Made by a program: the position numbers and the translations under genes. The notes under the pieces are model-generated. The model was not told where the DNA came from and made no database searches. It saw only the letters and a program-made list of their open reading frames with translations. From Pontibacter sp. FD36 (GTDB lineage Bacteria; Bacteroidota; Bacteroidia; Cytophagales; Hymenobacteraceae): a stretch of 64,000 bases of DNA. The stretch is taken from the NCBI RefSeq assembly GCF_015686655.1, contig NZ_JADPMP010000004.1, positions 186,001-250,000 on the forward strand, read 5' to 3'. Shown piece by piece: positions 26,195 to 36,880 of the stretch. Each line of letters begins with the position of its first letter. The stretch's first letter is position 1.

Positions 26195-28525
26195 TTAAAA
26201 TCTCACACCGACTGTGCCCTGCACTGTAGTAGGCGCACCTGGCATGATCACGGTAGCTGACTGTGAGCCTTCGTAGTACTTCACGTTGGTCAGGTTCTTT
26301 ACATTCAGGGCTGCGTGGAAACGCTTGCTGTTGTAGAACATGGTGGCGTCGTAACGGGTATAGCCCGGCAGCATAAAACTGTTGGCATCATCCACCGGAC
26401 GATCTTCTACATACGTAAAGCCACCGCCGATGCCCAGGCCTTTCAGCAGGCCATCCTGCAGTTCGTAAGTCGTCCAAAGGCTGCTGTTGTTATACCCCAC
26501 TCCTCTGAAGCGACGGCCCACGGTACGGCGTGGATCGTCGTTGCTGAGAGCGTCTTTAGTCACACGGGCATCCGTGTAAGTGTAAGTGGCGATCACGTTC
26601 AGGCCTGGCAGCACCTCCCCTGTGATATCGGTTTCTATACCTTTACTCTGCACCTCGCCCAGCTGCACGCTGGCGCCGCTTTGGGTCGGGTGCGGCACTA
26701 CCACATTCTGGCGTGTGATATCGAAGTAAGCAGCTGTCAGGTTCACGCGGTCGTTCAGCAAACCGATTTTTGTACCAGCTTCATACTGCACAGAGGTGAT
26801 TGGCTTGAATGCCTCGCCTTCCAGTGTCTGCCCTATACCTGGCTGAAAGCCCTTCGAGTAGTTAGCATACACCGATACCGGACCGTATACCTCATACAGC
26901 ACGCCCAGTCTTGGGTTGAAAGCCTTGTTTTTTTGCTTGGCCGTTTCGTCCTTCATGCGGTTCTCCTTCTCCTGTTCCCAGAAGTCGTAGCGGCCGCCCA
27001 ACAACACTTTCAGGCGCTGGTTTATTGTGATGAAGTCCTGCAGGTAGAAGCCCAAAACATTCACGCGGTCCTGGTAATCCTGTGAGTAAGTAAGCAGTGA
27101 GTAATCCTTTGGTTTGGTATTGTATTGCGGGTTCAAGATATCCAGCACATCATAAGGAGCACGCTTTACCCAGATGTCAAACACGGAGCTGGAAATTTCT
27201 ATACCTCCTACCGCTTTGTGCTCCACTAATGCGCCGGTATTGAAGTTGGCGTACAATTCATTTTGCGTAGCGATGTTGCGGTCATAGGTATCCTGGTCCT
27301 GATGCTGACGGTTGATACGGAAAGAGCCGTCTTTCAGGACAGTAGTCTGCTCTACCACGTCACGTGTCTCAGTGGCATAGTTGTAGTTGAACGCATGACG
27401 GAAGCTCAGTGCCTCAGAGAACTTGTGCTGCAGGTTATACTGGGCCATGCGGTTCGTAAACTCACCGGTGTTGCTTGGCTCAATCAGCACGCGGCTTCTT
27501 GATACGGGCGCAATCTGACCATTGACAGAGAAGATGCCGCGATCAGAAGGCTGGTCGTGGTTCAGGAATTCAGTTTCTACCGTCAGGGAAGTCTTATCAG
27601 AGAAATCGTATGTGATGGCCGGAGCGACGAAAATACGCTTGGTCTTCACGAAATCGCGGTAGCTATCAGCACGCTCATATACAGCATTCAGTCTGTATTT
27701 GAACGTTTTGCTCTCGTTAAATGCACCGCCCAGATCGATAGCAGGTCTCACCAAGCCAAAGTTGTTAGCCGTGATCTGGATGTCCTGGAAGGTATGGGCT
27801 GTCGGTTTTTTGGTAGAGATGTTCACCATACCACCCGGATCGCTCACACCGTACAGCACTGAGGCGGGACCTTTCATCACCTCGATCTGCTGGATGTTGG
27901 CACTCTCGCGGTAGGTACGCACCGTGTTGCGGAAGCCGTTCTTGAACACACTCTGCATGTCGGTACGGAAACCACGGATCTGGAAAATATCGGAGCGACC
28001 ACCGAAACCTGTCTCCATACTTACGCCGCTCACATTGCGCATGGCATCCTCCAGGCGAAGCACCTGCAACTGGTCCAACGCACGACGCGATACCACCTGT
28101 ACCGACTGCGGCACCGACTTGATAGGTGCTTCCATCTTAGTGGCTGTTGTGGCGGTGCGCTGCAGGTATTCACCGCTGCGGTGTGCCGTCACCTGCACTT
28201 CTCCGAGTGAATGCGAAGAAGCAGCCAGGTCTACATTCACAAAGGAAGCCTTCCCTCCTGCCACTTCCAACAATTGCTTTTGCAAGGTATAGCCTATACC
28301 TGAGGCCACCAGTGTGTAGTTGCCGGCAGGTATGTTTCTGATCAGGAATTTGCCTTCGTCATCTGTCGTAGAGCCATAAGAAGTGCCTTCCAGCCCAACG
28401 CTGATACCGGCTATACCTTCTCCTCTTTCTGACTGAATACGACCTTCAATACGGCCTGTGGTTTGAGCGAATGCCTGCTGCGCCAGAAGCACAAAGACAA
28501 ATATGATAGTGAGTATGCGTTGCAT
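26195..28525 (-). CDS. TonB-dependent siderophore receptor
   Basis: A 776-aa outer membrane receptor. It has a signal peptide (MQRILTIIFVFVLLAQQAFA), a carboxypeptidase-like regulatory domain (GRIEGRIQSERGEGIAGISV), the plug domain (LEDAMRNVSGVS, IRGFRTD, VMKGPASVLYG, DPGGMVNI) and a 22-strand barrel ending in VQGTVGVRF. The plug wording is that of ferric hydroxamate/siderophore receptors such as FhuA and FoxA. The exact ligand cannot be read. Upstream are a promoter -7 box and a 23-bp inverted repeat that may be an iron-responsive operator. Confidence 0.9.
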   Translation of the reverse strand: MQRILTIIFVFVLLAQQAFAQTTGRIEGRIQSERGEGIAGISVGLEGTSYGSTTDDEGKFLIRNIPAGNYTLVASGIGYTLQKQLLEVAGGKASFVNVDLAASSHSLGEVQVTAHRSGEYLQRTATTATKMEAPIKSVPQSVQVVSRRALDQLQVLRLEDAMRNVSGVSMETGFGGRSDIFQIRGFRTDMQSVFKNGFRNTVRTYRESANIQQIEVMKGPASVLYGVSDPGGMVNISTKKPTAHTFQDIQITANNFGLVRPAIDLGGAFNESKTFKYRLNAVYERADSYRDFVKTKRIFVAPAITYDFSDKTSLTVETEFLNHDQPSDRGIFSVNGQIAPVSRSRVLIEPSNTGEFTNRMAQYNLQHKFSEALSFRHAFNYNYATETRDVVEQTTVLKDGSFRINRQHQDQDTYDRNIATQNELYANFNTGALVEHKAVGGIEISSSVFDIWVKRAPYDVLDILNPQYNTKPKDYSLLTYSQDYQDRVNVLGFYLQDFITINQRLKVLLGGRYDFWEQEKENRMKDETAKQKNKAFNPRLGVLYEVYGPVSVYANYSKGFQPGIGQTLEGEAFKPITSVQYEAGTKIGLLNDRVNLTAAYFDITRQNVVVPHPTQSGASVQLGEVQSKGIETDITGEVLPGLNVIATYTYTDARVTKDALSNDDPRRTVGRRFRGVGYNNSSLWTTYELQDGLLKGLGIGGGFTYVEDRPVDDANSFMLPGYTRYDATMFYNSKRFHAALNVKNLTNVKYYEGSQSATVIMPGAPTTVQGTVGVRF

Positions 28526-28559
28526 GTATCTTTATTTAGATTAATTCTAACAAGCGCTG

Positions 28560-28616
28560 CAAAAGTAAGCACCGGATACATAAGAGAAAAGAGTTATTTA
28601 GATATTTTCTAAATAA
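28560..28616 (-). promoter_or_regulatory. Promoter and candidate metal-responsive operator of the receptor gene
   Basis: On the minus strand TACTTTTG (28560-28567) fits the Bacteroidota -7 box TAnnTTTG. Further upstream, TTATTTAGA (28594-28602) and TCTAAATAA (28608-28616) form a perfect inverted repeat around TATTT. Position ahead of an iron-uptake operon suggests a Fur- or DtxR-type site; no clear -33 TTG is seen. Confidence 0.5.
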
Positions 28617-28744
28617 GTGATGTAAATCATCTACCGTCTCCACTATACCTCAGTCTGTACATCCTTTTTACCCTTTTTTGAGTATTTAGAGAAGATCGCT
28701 GCCAATGGCAGCATGACAGAAACTGAAAGACAAAACTGAGAAAT

Positions 28745-29041
28745 ATGGATACTTATAACCTGAAACCGGAGCATATGCGGGCTCCTGCTCATCTCACCCG
28801 TGAGGAGATACAGAAAAGTCTGGATGAGTTGGACAGCAAAATAAAAGTGCTGAAAGGCCGGGTAAACGCCACCGCCGCCGACTCGAATCATACCTACCAC
28901 GAGCACATTGCGGCACTCGAAGCCAAGCGCGAACTGATCGCCAACAAACTGAGTGATCAGGAAGACAGCCAAAGTAAGTGGCAGGGCTTGAAAGATGGCC
29001 TTGACAACCTCAAAAAAGATATGGATAACCTGTTTAAATAA
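28745..29041 (+). CDS. Small coiled-coil protein
   Basis: A 98-aa charged protein, nearly all helix, with heptad-like runs (EEIQKSLDELDSKIKVLKGR and KWQGLKDGLDNLKKDMDNLF). No signal peptide or membrane segment and no recognised family. It stands alone, divergent from the receptor gene, and ends at a strong terminator. Composition and codon use match the surrounding core genes. Confidence 0.65.
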   Translation: MDTYNLKPEHMRAPAHLTREEIQKSLDELDSKIKVLKGRVNATAADSNHTYHEHIAALEAKRELIANKLSDQEDSQSKWQGLKDGLDNLKKDMDNLFK

Positions 29042-29044
29042 AAC

Positions 29045-29081
29045 AAAAAGCCCCGGCACTGTGAGAGTACCGGGGCTTTTT
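29045..29081. terminator. Bidirectional terminator
   Basis: AAAAAGCCCCGG (29045-29056) pairs with CCGGGGCTTTTT (29070-29081). It lies between converging genes and has A and T runs on the two sides. Confidence 0.9.
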
Positions 29082-29102
29082 GCTTTACAGGCTATACCTG
29101 GC

Positions 29103-30776
29103 TTAACCAGCTACAGGCTCACGGAAACCAACCCATGTAAAGCGCTTGATCACAAACTCAGGGTTTGTAAAAGATGCATTGCCAGCTGGATTGCCGCCTG
29201 TCACGTGGAAGTCAGAGAAAGCCGCGTTCTGGTTCACATAGATGCCACCCGTCAGGTTGAAGCTCACCGGCGTACCCGCCAGGCTCATCTCATCCATGAT
29301 CTTCTCTTTTGTCTCCTCATCTGTGGTATAAGCACCGCAGGAGATCGCACCGTAGTTCATCGCCATCTCTTTTGCCAGTTCAATTGACTGGTCTGTATCC
29401 TTGGTTTTGATAACCAGCGCAATTGGGCCGAACAATTCGCGGCTGAAGCTCTCCTTCTCAGTTGCATCCACCTCGTAGATCACCGGCGTGCAGGTACGTG
29501 CGTTTTCGAACATCGGGTTGCTGAAGTCGCAAGTGCTCAACACCTCTTTGCCTTTCACGCTGGCTGCCTCTTTCACACGCTCTGATGTGGCCGGGTTTTG
29601 GATGGCCCCCAAAATGTGTGGACCGGCTTTTGGATTGTTCACCAAACCGGTTACGGCATCAGCCAGTTTCTTCACAACTTCATCATACGGCATCATCTCC
29701 TCTCCTACTTTCACGCCAGAGGCTGGCACGAAGAAGTTCTGCGGAGCGGTACACATTTGTCCGGAGTAAAGGCTCAGCGAGAAGGCCAAGTTCTGCGCCA
29801 CTTTGCCGATGTCCTGCACTGAATCCAGTATGATCGAGTTCACACCTGTTTTCTCTGTGAAAGTCACCTTGCCCGGCAGACTCTCTACATAGTTACCAAA
29901 CTCCGTTCCACCGGTATAATCGATCAGTTTTACCTTCGGATTCTCAGCCAGTTCTTTTGTGATCAGATGATCGTCCGCATCTACACCAAGTTGGCAGATG
30001 TATGGGCTCAGTCCGTTTTCTACCAGCACCTTCTGTACCTCTGCCACTACAATCGCAATCGGCAATACGGCTTTCGGGTGCGGCTTTACAATCACAGGGT
30101 TACCTGTTACCAAGCTGGCATACATGCCCGGCACTGTGTTCCAGGTCGGGAAAGTCGAGCAGCCGATCACCAGGCCTATACCTTTCGGTACGGCACGCCA
30201 GCTCTTATTCAGCTTTAGGTTATACTTGCCCATCGGCTTCTCCCACTCCATGTTTTCCGGAAAGCGGGTCTGCTCTTCGTAGCCCGCTGCTATGGCCTCC
30301 AGCGCACGGTCAGCTGCATGCGGTCCAGATGCCTGAAACGACATCATATAAGCCTGCCCGGTAGTGTGCATCGTAGCGTAGGCAATTTCGAAAAACCGCT
30401 CCTTCATGCGCTCCAATGACTCTACTAGAATCGCAGCACGATCAACTGGCTTTACCTTGCGCCACTGATGGAAAGCCTCGTCGGCACGCGACACCAGCGT
30501 TTCTGCACTGAAATAAGGGTACTTTATGCCTAGTGGCTGCTGCTCATAAGGTGATTCTTCCTGACCTGCCCAATTTTCAGCATTATCATGCACCAATTCT
30601 GTAAATTTGTTGTTAAGGTGCTGCTTATACCTCTCACGGCCTTCTTTATCAGCGGTTTCGCCATAAATATCAGGCATCGGGTTTTCAGGATATTGCGCAA
30701 AAAAACGTCGCTCATGCAGGGCTTTCACGGCGTTTTCTATGATGGAAAGATTTTTATTTTTCAAATCCGAGGTCAT
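29103..30776 (-). CDS. paaN: Phenylacetic acid degradation protein PaaN (aldehyde dehydrogenase family)
   Basis: A 557-aa protein of the PaaN type, an aldehyde dehydrogenase fold without the enoyl hydratase domain of PaaZ. Seen are the N-terminal PaaN pattern (HERRFFAQYPENPMPDIYG), the cofactor region (VIGCSTFPTWNTVPG), and the catalytic Cys in SLYSGQMCTAPQNFF. It should oxidise the ring-opened aldehyde in phenylacetyl-CoA breakdown. No other paa genes are in the window, so it acts alone here or with genes elsewhere. Confidence 0.88.
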   Translation of the reverse strand: MTSDLKNKNLSIIENAVKALHERRFFAQYPENPMPDIYGETADKEGRERYKQHLNNKFTELVHDNAENWAGQEESPYEQQPLGIKYPYFSAETLVSRADEAFHQWRKVKPVDRAAILVESLERMKERFFEIAYATMHTTGQAYMMSFQASGPHAADRALEAIAAGYEEQTRFPENMEWEKPMGKYNLKLNKSWRAVPKGIGLVIGCSTFPTWNTVPGMYASLVTGNPVIVKPHPKAVLPIAIVVAEVQKVLVENGLSPYICQLGVDADDHLITKELAENPKVKLIDYTGGTEFGNYVESLPGKVTFTEKTGVNSIILDSVQDIGKVAQNLAFSLSLYSGQMCTAPQNFFVPASGVKVGEEMMPYDEVVKKLADAVTGLVNNPKAGPHILGAIQNPATSERVKEAASVKGKEVLSTCDFSNPMFENARTCTPVIYEVDATEKESFSRELFGPIALVIKTKDTDQSIELAKEMAMNYGAISCGAYTTDEETKEKIMDEMSLAGTPVSFNLTGGIYVNQNAAFSDFHVTGGNPAGNASFTNPEFVIKRFTWVGFREPVAG

Positions 30777-30951
30777 AGTATTTATTTTATATAATTAAAC
30801 ACATATATTAGAATCAATTGTTGGAAAGTTACGTATTTTTTTAATACGCACGGGAAGCATCTTTAAATTTCGCCGTGTACTATGCGCTTTTGCTCTATAC
30901 CTCTGCCTGCTCAGCGAAGGTTGTATTCACCTAATAGTTTAATATGATTTA

Positions 30952-33900
30952 ATGTTTACCCAAGGGCCAGTGGTTTACCGCTGCATACTTTCTTTACTGT
31001 TTATAGCCCTGAGTTCTTCCCTGCTTGCTGCGCAGCATTTGCCTGCTCCAAAAGGTATAGGAAACGCGACTAAACCTCATACCGTTGTCTATAAGCTGAA
31101 GCCTCAGTCAGGTAATCAGCTACGCATGGCTACTGGTAATCCTATGCAAAAAGCCTTGCAAAAGGTAGGAGCCAAATCGGTTGAACAGAAGTTCCCGGGT
31201 AAAGCCCCCTCTCCTTTTGCCCGCAAAGCCCACGTGGATCTCTCGCTTATCTACGAACTGTCATACGACCCTTCACATAACCTCGAAGCCGTGCAGCAGG
31301 CCCTGCTGGCAACCGGTATGGTGGAGTATGTGGAACCGCTCTACGAACGGGTACCACTCTATCAGCCCAATGACCCGGCCTCCGACTCAACAAAAACAAC
31401 GCAAGCTTACCTAAAACTGATACAGGCCTATGGTGCCTGGGCTGTACAAAAGGGTGATACCAACATTGTCATAGGCGTGCTCGATTCCGGCTTCCGCTTT
31501 AGCCATGAAGACATCAAAAATAAGATCAAGTTTAATTACGACGACCCAATAGATGGGATTGATAATGACGGTGACGGTCTGATCGATAACTTCTACGGCT
31601 GGGACTTCGGTGACAGGGACAATAATCTAACAGATGATTCCCCTTATAGAGGGCACGGCACGAAGGTAGCAGGTGTCGCAATTAGTGAAGCCGACAATGG
31701 TCTAGGAATAGCAGGCACAGGTTTTAATACCAAGTTTATGCCCCTCAAGGTTTTTCCGTCCACTTCAGTTGGCAGCTTTGGCGGCTATGAGGCTATTGTA
31801 TATGCTGCAGACAAAGGCTGTAGTATCATCAACTTATCCTGGGGTGGCATGGGTTCTTCTCAGTATGAGCAAGACATCATCAACTACGCTGTGCTGGAGA
31901 AGGACGTCGTTATTGTAGCAGCGGCTGGCAACACCAACGCTTTTGTAGACATTTATCCGGCGGCATACGAGAATGTGCTGTCAGTAGGTGGCATCCATAA
32001 TGATGTGAAGACAAATGGGCATACCTGGAACTACAGGATAGGCTTGTCAGCACCAAGTCAGAGTGTATACAGCACTACTTACAGCCGTGACAACTCCTAT
32101 GGCACCGATACAGGAACATCACTGGCTTCTCCAATTGTAGCTGGTGCTGCCGCTTTGTTGCGCTCTCAATTGCCGCACCTCAATGCGGTACAGGTCATCC
32201 AACGATTACGTGCTACATCTGACGATATTTATCAATTGCCTGGCAACTCCCCTTACCATGAACTTCTTGGCAAAGGTCGCCTCAATATGAAACGAGCACT
32301 TCGCGACAAACAGGTAAAATCAGTTCGCTGCACTTCATTTAGCGTTGTCGATAACAAGGTGGCGCAGATCGGGGATACTCTGTCACTACACCTTAGCCTC
32401 ACTAATTACCTCGACCCCACAACTGCCCTGAAGCTAAGACTTACTTCAACCTCACCTTTTATCAAAGTGCTCGAGGAAGACCTGAGTATTGGTGCCATGG
32501 CTACTTTGGCTTCACGTAATAATCACAACAAGCCATTCCGTTTCGTAGTGCTCCCGGATGCCCCCCATAATGCCATGGCTACTTTCAGACTTGGTTTTAC
32601 AGATGGGGAATACAAGGATTTCCAGTATTTTCAGTTACCTGTCAACCCGGATTATATCACCCTTACGGCTAACAACCTGCATATCACCCTGAACAGCAAA
32701 GGCAACCTGGGGTATAACGGGTATAATTTCAGACAAGGCATCGGCATCACGTATAAAGGCAGCTCTTCCATGTTATTCGAGGGCGGACTACTGGTGGCCA
32801 CTGCCCCTGACCGCGTGTCGGACAATGTCCGCAACGCCAGCTGGCAAACAGACAACGACTTTGTTTCTGTAAACTCCGTGCGGCTCCGCCACAACACAGA
32901 CGATGCAGACCAGGAGATCACCGGGATGATGCGTGACAAATTCCCTACGCCAACACAGGCGGGTGTGCAGGTTAGCTATAAAGGAATGGCTTGGAGCGAT
33001 ACTGAAAACGCTGACTACATCATACTAGAGTATCGCATCCGCAATATTACACCGGACACGATCAAAACTCTGCATGCCGGTTTGTTTGCTGATTGGAATA
33101 TAACCGACGCTTACATGAACGTAGCAGATTGGGACGAAACACTCAAAATGGGCTACGTATATAACATGGGCCAGGCTTCACCTTATGCAGGTATAAGTTT
33201 GCTATCGGTGACACCGCCTTCTTACTACGCAATCGACAACCTTTCTGGGGGCTCATCTACTTTTGCGATAGCCGACGGCTTTAGTACGCAGGAAAAATAC
33301 AGAACACTGTCGGGAGGCGTGGCTCGAAAAAAAGCATGGGGCAGTGGCTATGGCAATGACGTGGCGCATGTTGTGGGCACGACGGCAAAGGGACTGGCCC
33401 CGGGGCAAAGCCAGTTGGTTTCGTTTGCCATTGTCGCTGGCGATGATTTGGAACAGCTTCAGGAAAATGCAAAAGCCGCTCTTGTAAAATACCAGGTCAT
33501 GAAAGCGGGGCCGCCTCCGCTGGCTATCAGTGATACAGTTTGCATTGGCTCTTCGGTTAGTCTTTCGCCGGAGGGTGGCAAGCAGTTTAAATTCTATGCT
33601 GACGAAACCAAAACAAAGCTTCTGGGCGCTGGCAATAATCTCGAGCTGGCTGCCCTCGACACAAGCACGGTGCTATATGTCTGCAACGCCGACTCATTGT
33701 TTGACAGTCCGTTGGTACCTTTCCGGATCGTGGTAGCAAACTCTCCTGTAGCCGGTTTCAGCATTGCACAGCAACCGGAAACTTTGGAGCCCGGCACGAG
33801 CATTGACTTCCGTAATGAAAGCGAACATGGCAATAGCTGGCGATGGGATTTTGGCAACGGCGACACTTCTACTGAACAGCACCCTACATATAGCTATGAC

Positions 33901-34269
33901 TTGCCTGGCTCTTATGATGTGGCCCTGATTGTAGCGAATGCCTATAACTGTGCTGAAGACACCGTCACAAGGCGGATAGAGATTAAGCAAAGCGAAACGG
34001 TAATACCGCCACTAGAAGCTCCTCAACAATTTGTAGTATACCCTAACCCGGCCGTGTACGAACTGTATGTCGCAATGCCTACGGCTGATGCTGCTCTTAC
34101 TTTGTTTATGACAGACGCCATGGGCCGTCGAGTTAGTCCTAAGTTACGCAGCCGCCTGCCGCACGAGGCTATCTATGACCTCAGCGGCCTGGCTGAAGGT
34201 CTCTATATTGTTCAGCTTACGTATGAGCAAAATACGGTCACGAAACGTTTGCTGATCATGAGACCTTAA
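30952..34269 (+). CDS. Secreted subtilisin-like protease with PKD domain and type IX sorting tail
   Basis: A 1105-aa S8 family protease. A signal peptide (ILSLLFIALSSSLLAAQ) is followed by an inhibitor-like propeptide (VVYKLKPQSG to about 135). The catalytic triad is Asp178 (GVLDSGF), His235 (RGHGTKVAG) and Ser390 (GTSLASPIVAG). A large beta-rich middle follows, then a PKD domain (WRWDFGNGDTSTEQHPTYSY). The last 80 residues are a type A type IX secretion tail: VVYPNPA, DLSGLAEGLYIVQL, KRLLIM. It is exported to the surface or medium; the substrate is unknown. Confidence 0.93.
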   Translation: MFTQGPVVYRCILSLLFIALSSSLLAAQHLPAPKGIGNATKPHTVVYKLKPQSGNQLRMATGNPMQKALQKVGAKSVEQKFPGKAPSPFARKAHVDLSLIYELSYDPSHNLEAVQQALLATGMVEYVEPLYERVPLYQPNDPASDSTKTTQAYLKLIQAYGAWAVQKGDTNIVIGVLDSGFRFSHEDIKNKIKFNYDDPIDGIDNDGDGLIDNFYGWDFGDRDNNLTDDSPYRGHGTKVAGVAISEADNGLGIAGTGFNTKFMPLKVFPSTSVGSFGGYEAIVYAADKGCSIINLSWGGMGSSQYEQDIINYAVLEKDVVIVAAAGNTNAFVDIYPAAYENVLSVGGIHNDVKTNGHTWNYRIGLSAPSQSVYSTTYSRDNSYGTDTGTSLASPIVAGAAALLRSQLPHLNAVQVIQRLRATSDDIYQLPGNSPYHELLGKGRLNMKRALRDKQVKSVRCTSFSVVDNKVAQIGDTLSLHLSLTNYLDPTTALKLRLTSTSPFIKVLEEDLSIGAMATLASRNNHNKPFRFVVLPDAPHNAMATFRLGFTDGEYKDFQYFQLPVNPDYITLTANNLHITLNSKGNLGYNGYNFRQGIGITYKGSSSMLFEGGLLVATAPDRVSDNVRNASWQTDNDFVSVNSVRLRHNTDDADQEITGMMRDKFPTPTQAGVQVSYKGMAWSDTENADYIILEYRIRNITPDTIKTLHAGLFADWNITDAYMNVADWDETLKMGYVYNMGQASPYAGISLLSVTPPSYYAIDNLSGGSSTFAIADGFSTQEKYRTLSGGVARKKAWGSGYGNDVAHVVGTTAKGLAPGQSQLVSFAIVAGDDLEQLQENAKAALVKYQVMKAGPPPLAISDTVCIGSSVSLSPEGGKQFKFYADETKTKLLGAGNNLELAALDTSTVLYVCNADSLFDSPLVPFRIVVANSPVAGFSIAQQPETLEPGTSIDFRNESEHGNSWRWDFGNGDTSTEQHPTYSYDLPGSYDVALIVANAYNCAEDTVTRRIEIKQSETVIPPLEAPQQFVVYPNPAVYELYVAMPTADAALTLFMTDAMGRRVSPKLRSRLPHEAIYDLSGLAEGLYIVQLTYEQNTVTKRLLIMRP

Positions 34270-34376
34270 ATAAAGTTGTTCCATCCTCCCATAACCAAGC
34301 TCAGGTTAATTTTTGTCAGCCTGCACGGCCCATGGTAGCAAGTTGCATAGAAATAAATATACATCCTTACTAAAAC

Positions 34377-34408
34377 AAAACGCCCCGCTCTTTCGAGCGG
34401 GGCGTTTT
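34377..34408. terminator. Bidirectional terminator
   Basis: AAAACGCCCCGCTC (34377-34390) and GAGCGGGGCGTTTT (34395-34408), with the tetraloop TTTC. It separates the converging protease and aconitase genes. Confidence 0.92.
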
Positions 34409-34431
34409 CATTATCGACAGCTAACTGCTTA

Positions 34432-36711
34432 TTACGCGTTAGTTGACTGTTTCTGCTGCAAACGGATCAGGTTAAGCGCTGAACCAGCCTTGAACCACTC
34501 AATCTGACCTTCGTTGTAGGTATGGTTTACCATGAAGGCATCCTGAGAACCATCTTTGTGCGTCAACACCACTTTCAGCGGCTGACCTGGTGTGAAGTTC
34601 TCCAGACCCAGGATATCGATGGTATCGTTTTCCTCGATCAGGTCGTAGTCAGCCTTGTTGGCGAAAGTAAGGCCCAGCATACCCTGCTTTTTCAGGTTAG
34701 TCTCGTGGATACGCGCGAATGATTTCACGATTACAGCACGAACACCCAGGAAGCGTGGCTCCATGGCCGCGTGCTCACGTGATGAACCTTCACCGTAGTT
34801 CTCGTCACCAATTACAACGGTACCGATACCGGCAGCTTTGTAAGTACGTGCAGTGGCAGGTACGGTGTCATAACCACGGGTCATGTCGTTGTATACCTTG
34901 TTGGCTTCACCGTTGAACGCGTTGATCGCACCGATCAGCATGTTGTTGGAGATGTTATCCAGGTGGCCACGGTACTTCAACCAAGGACCAGCCATGGAGA
35001 TGTGGTCAGTTGTACACTTGCCCTGTGCTTTGATGAGCAGCTTCAGACCTTTAAGGTCAGTGCCTTCCCATGGCTTAAAGCCTTCCAGCAATTGCAAACG
35101 ATCAGACTTCGGATCAACCACTACCTCTACGCTGCTTCCGTCTTCAGCAGGAGCTACATAGCCCGCGTCTTCCACGGCGAAGCCCTGAGGTGGCAATTCA
35201 ATACCTCTTGGTTCGTCCAGCATTACTTCTTCACCATCTGCGTTGATCAGCTTGTCAACCAATGGGTTAAAGGTCAGGTCTCCGGCGATAGCGAAAGCAG
35301 TTACGATTTCAGGCGATGCCACGAACGCGTGTGTGTTCGGGTTGCCATCGTTACGCTTGGCGAAGTTACGGTTAAAAGAAGTAATGATAGAGTTCTTGCG
35401 TGTAGGATCGTCTGTGTGACGAGCCCACTGCCCGATGCACGGACCGCAGGCGTTTGCCAATACCACACCACCCATTTGAGCGAAGGTATCCAACAAGCCG
35501 TCACGAGCAGTTGTGAAGCGTACCAGTTCAGAACCTGGTGTGATGGTAAACTCAGCCTGGGCTACCAGTTTTTTAGTAACAGCCTGCTCAGCGATAGAAG
35601 CTGAACGGGTAAGGTCTTCGTAAGAAGAGTTCGTACAAGAACCGATCAAACCTACTTCCAGTTTAGCTGGCCAGTTATGCTCTTTTACAACAGCAGCAAA
35701 CTGAGAAATTGGCCAGGCTGCGTCCGGAGTAAATGGTCCGTTTACGTGTGGTTCCAGTGTAGAAAGGTCGATCTCGATTAGTTGATCATAGAAAGCAGCC
35801 GGGTCAGCGTATACCTCGTCATCGGCACGCAGTTGGTCAGCTACCTCATCGGCCATCTGTACCACTTCTTCGCGGTTTGTAGCGCGCAGGTAGGCACGCA
35901 TGCTATCGTCGTAAGCAAATACCGAAGTAGTCGCGCCGATCTCAGCACCCATGTTACAGATTGTACCTTTACCAGTACAAGACATAGACTCAGCACCTTC
36001 GCCGAAGTATTCCACGATCGCACCGGTTCCGCCTTTTACGGTCAGGATACCAGCTACTTTCAGGATCACGTCTTTTGGTGAAGTCCAGCCGTTCATCTTG
36101 CCGGTCAGTTTCACACCGATCACTTTCGGGAACTTTAGCTCCCAGGCCATACCGGCCATTACGTCTACGGCATCAGCACCACCAACACCGATCGCTACCA
36201 TACCCAGACCACCAGCGTTTGGTGTGTGGGAGTCAGTACCGATCATCATACCACCTGGGAAGGCGTAGTTCTCGAGCACTACCTGGTGGATGATACCTGC
36301 ACCTGGCTTCCAGAAACCGATACCGTATTTATTCGAAACAGAGGCCAGGAAATCGTATACCTCTTTGTTTTCGCTGTAAGCGTCCTGCAAGTCCTGGTCA
36401 GCACCAACACGTGCCTGGATCAGGTGATCGCAATGCACGGTAGAAGGCACAGCCACCTGCGGCTTACCAGCCTGCATGAACTGAAGCAAGGCCATTTGGG
36501 CCGTGGCGTCCTGCATAGCTACCCTGTCCGGAGCGAAGTCTACGTAAGACTTTCCACGCTCAAAAGACTGTGTCGCGTTACCGTCATAGAGGTGCGCGTA
36601 CAAGATTTTCTCTGTCAGGGTAAGCGGTCTGCCTACTGCGTTACGGGCAGCATTCACGCGCTCGGCCATCCCGGCATACACTGCCTTGATCATTCCTAAA
36701 TCAAATGCCAT
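34432..36711 (-). CDS. acn: Aconitate hydratase
   Basis: A 759-aa aconitase of the mitochondrial type, converting citrate to isocitrate in the TCA cycle. The 4Fe-4S ligands are in [13 protein letters not shown] and [10 protein letters not shown]; active-site segments such as SDSHTPNAG-like [14 protein letters not shown] and [11 protein letters not shown] are intact. Length is standard. It is transcribed alone, from a promoter at 36757-36788, and ends at a shared terminator. Confidence 0.97.
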   Translation of the reverse strand: MAFDLGMIKAVYAGMAERVNAARNAVGRPLTLTEKILYAHLYDGNATQSFERGKSYVDFAPDRVAMQDATAQMALLQFMQAGKPQVAVPSTVHCDHLIQARVGADQDLQDAYSENKEVYDFLASVSNKYGIGFWKPGAGIIHQVVLENYAFPGGMMIGTDSHTPNAGGLGMVAIGVGGADAVDVMAGMAWELKFPKVIGVKLTGKMNGWTSPKDVILKVAGILTVKGGTGAIVEYFGEGAESMSCTGKGTICNMGAEIGATTSVFAYDDSMRAYLRATNREEVVQMADEVADQLRADDEVYADPAAFYDQLIEIDLSTLEPHVNGPFTPDAAWPISQFAAVVKEHNWPAKLEVGLIGSCTNSSYEDLTRSASIAEQAVTKKLVAQAEFTITPGSELVRFTTARDGLLDTFAQMGGVVLANACGPCIGQWARHTDDPTRKNSIITSFNRNFAKRNDGNPNTHAFVASPEIVTAFAIAGDLTFNPLVDKLINADGEEVMLDEPRGIELPPQGFAVEDAGYVAPAEDGSSVEVVVDPKSDRLQLLEGFKPWEGTDLKGLKLLIKAQGKCTTDHISMAGPWLKYRGHLDNISNNMLIGAINAFNGEANKVYNDMTRGYDTVPATARTYKAAGIGTVVIGDENYGEGSSREHAAMEPRFLGVRAVIVKSFARIHETNLKKQGMLGLTFANKADYDLIEENDTIDILGLENFTPGQPLKVVLTHKDGSQDAFMVNHTYNEGQIEWFKAGSALNLIRLQQKQSTNA

Positions 36712-36756
36712 AGTTTTGCTATTGTTATTATTTTTAATGCTTCGTTGTGAAGTTTA

Positions 36757-36788
36757 CAAATGTACGAAATATGCGTGTTTTAGCACAA
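36757..36788 (-). promoter_or_regulatory. Promoter of aconitase
   Basis: On the minus strand a TTG (36786-36788) is followed after 21 bases by TACATTTG (36757-36764), matching the Bacteroidota promoter pattern. It lies 46 bases upstream of the start. Confidence 0.65.
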
Positions 36789-36880
36789 CATTAGCAGATA
36801 GGAATATAACATTTCCATACCTGATGTTGCTATTTGGGCTAAGTTTCGCTTTTCACGAATTCATCTAGTAATTTCGTGGC

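Noticed and set aside
26315-27085. 256-codon open frame on the plus strand opposite the TonB-dependent receptor
   Set aside because: It lies wholly inside a well-supported gene, has no recognisable motif and mirrors the third-position bias of the other strand.
34963-35604. 213-codon open frame opposite aconitase
   Set aside because: Shadow of a highly conserved gene; no motif.
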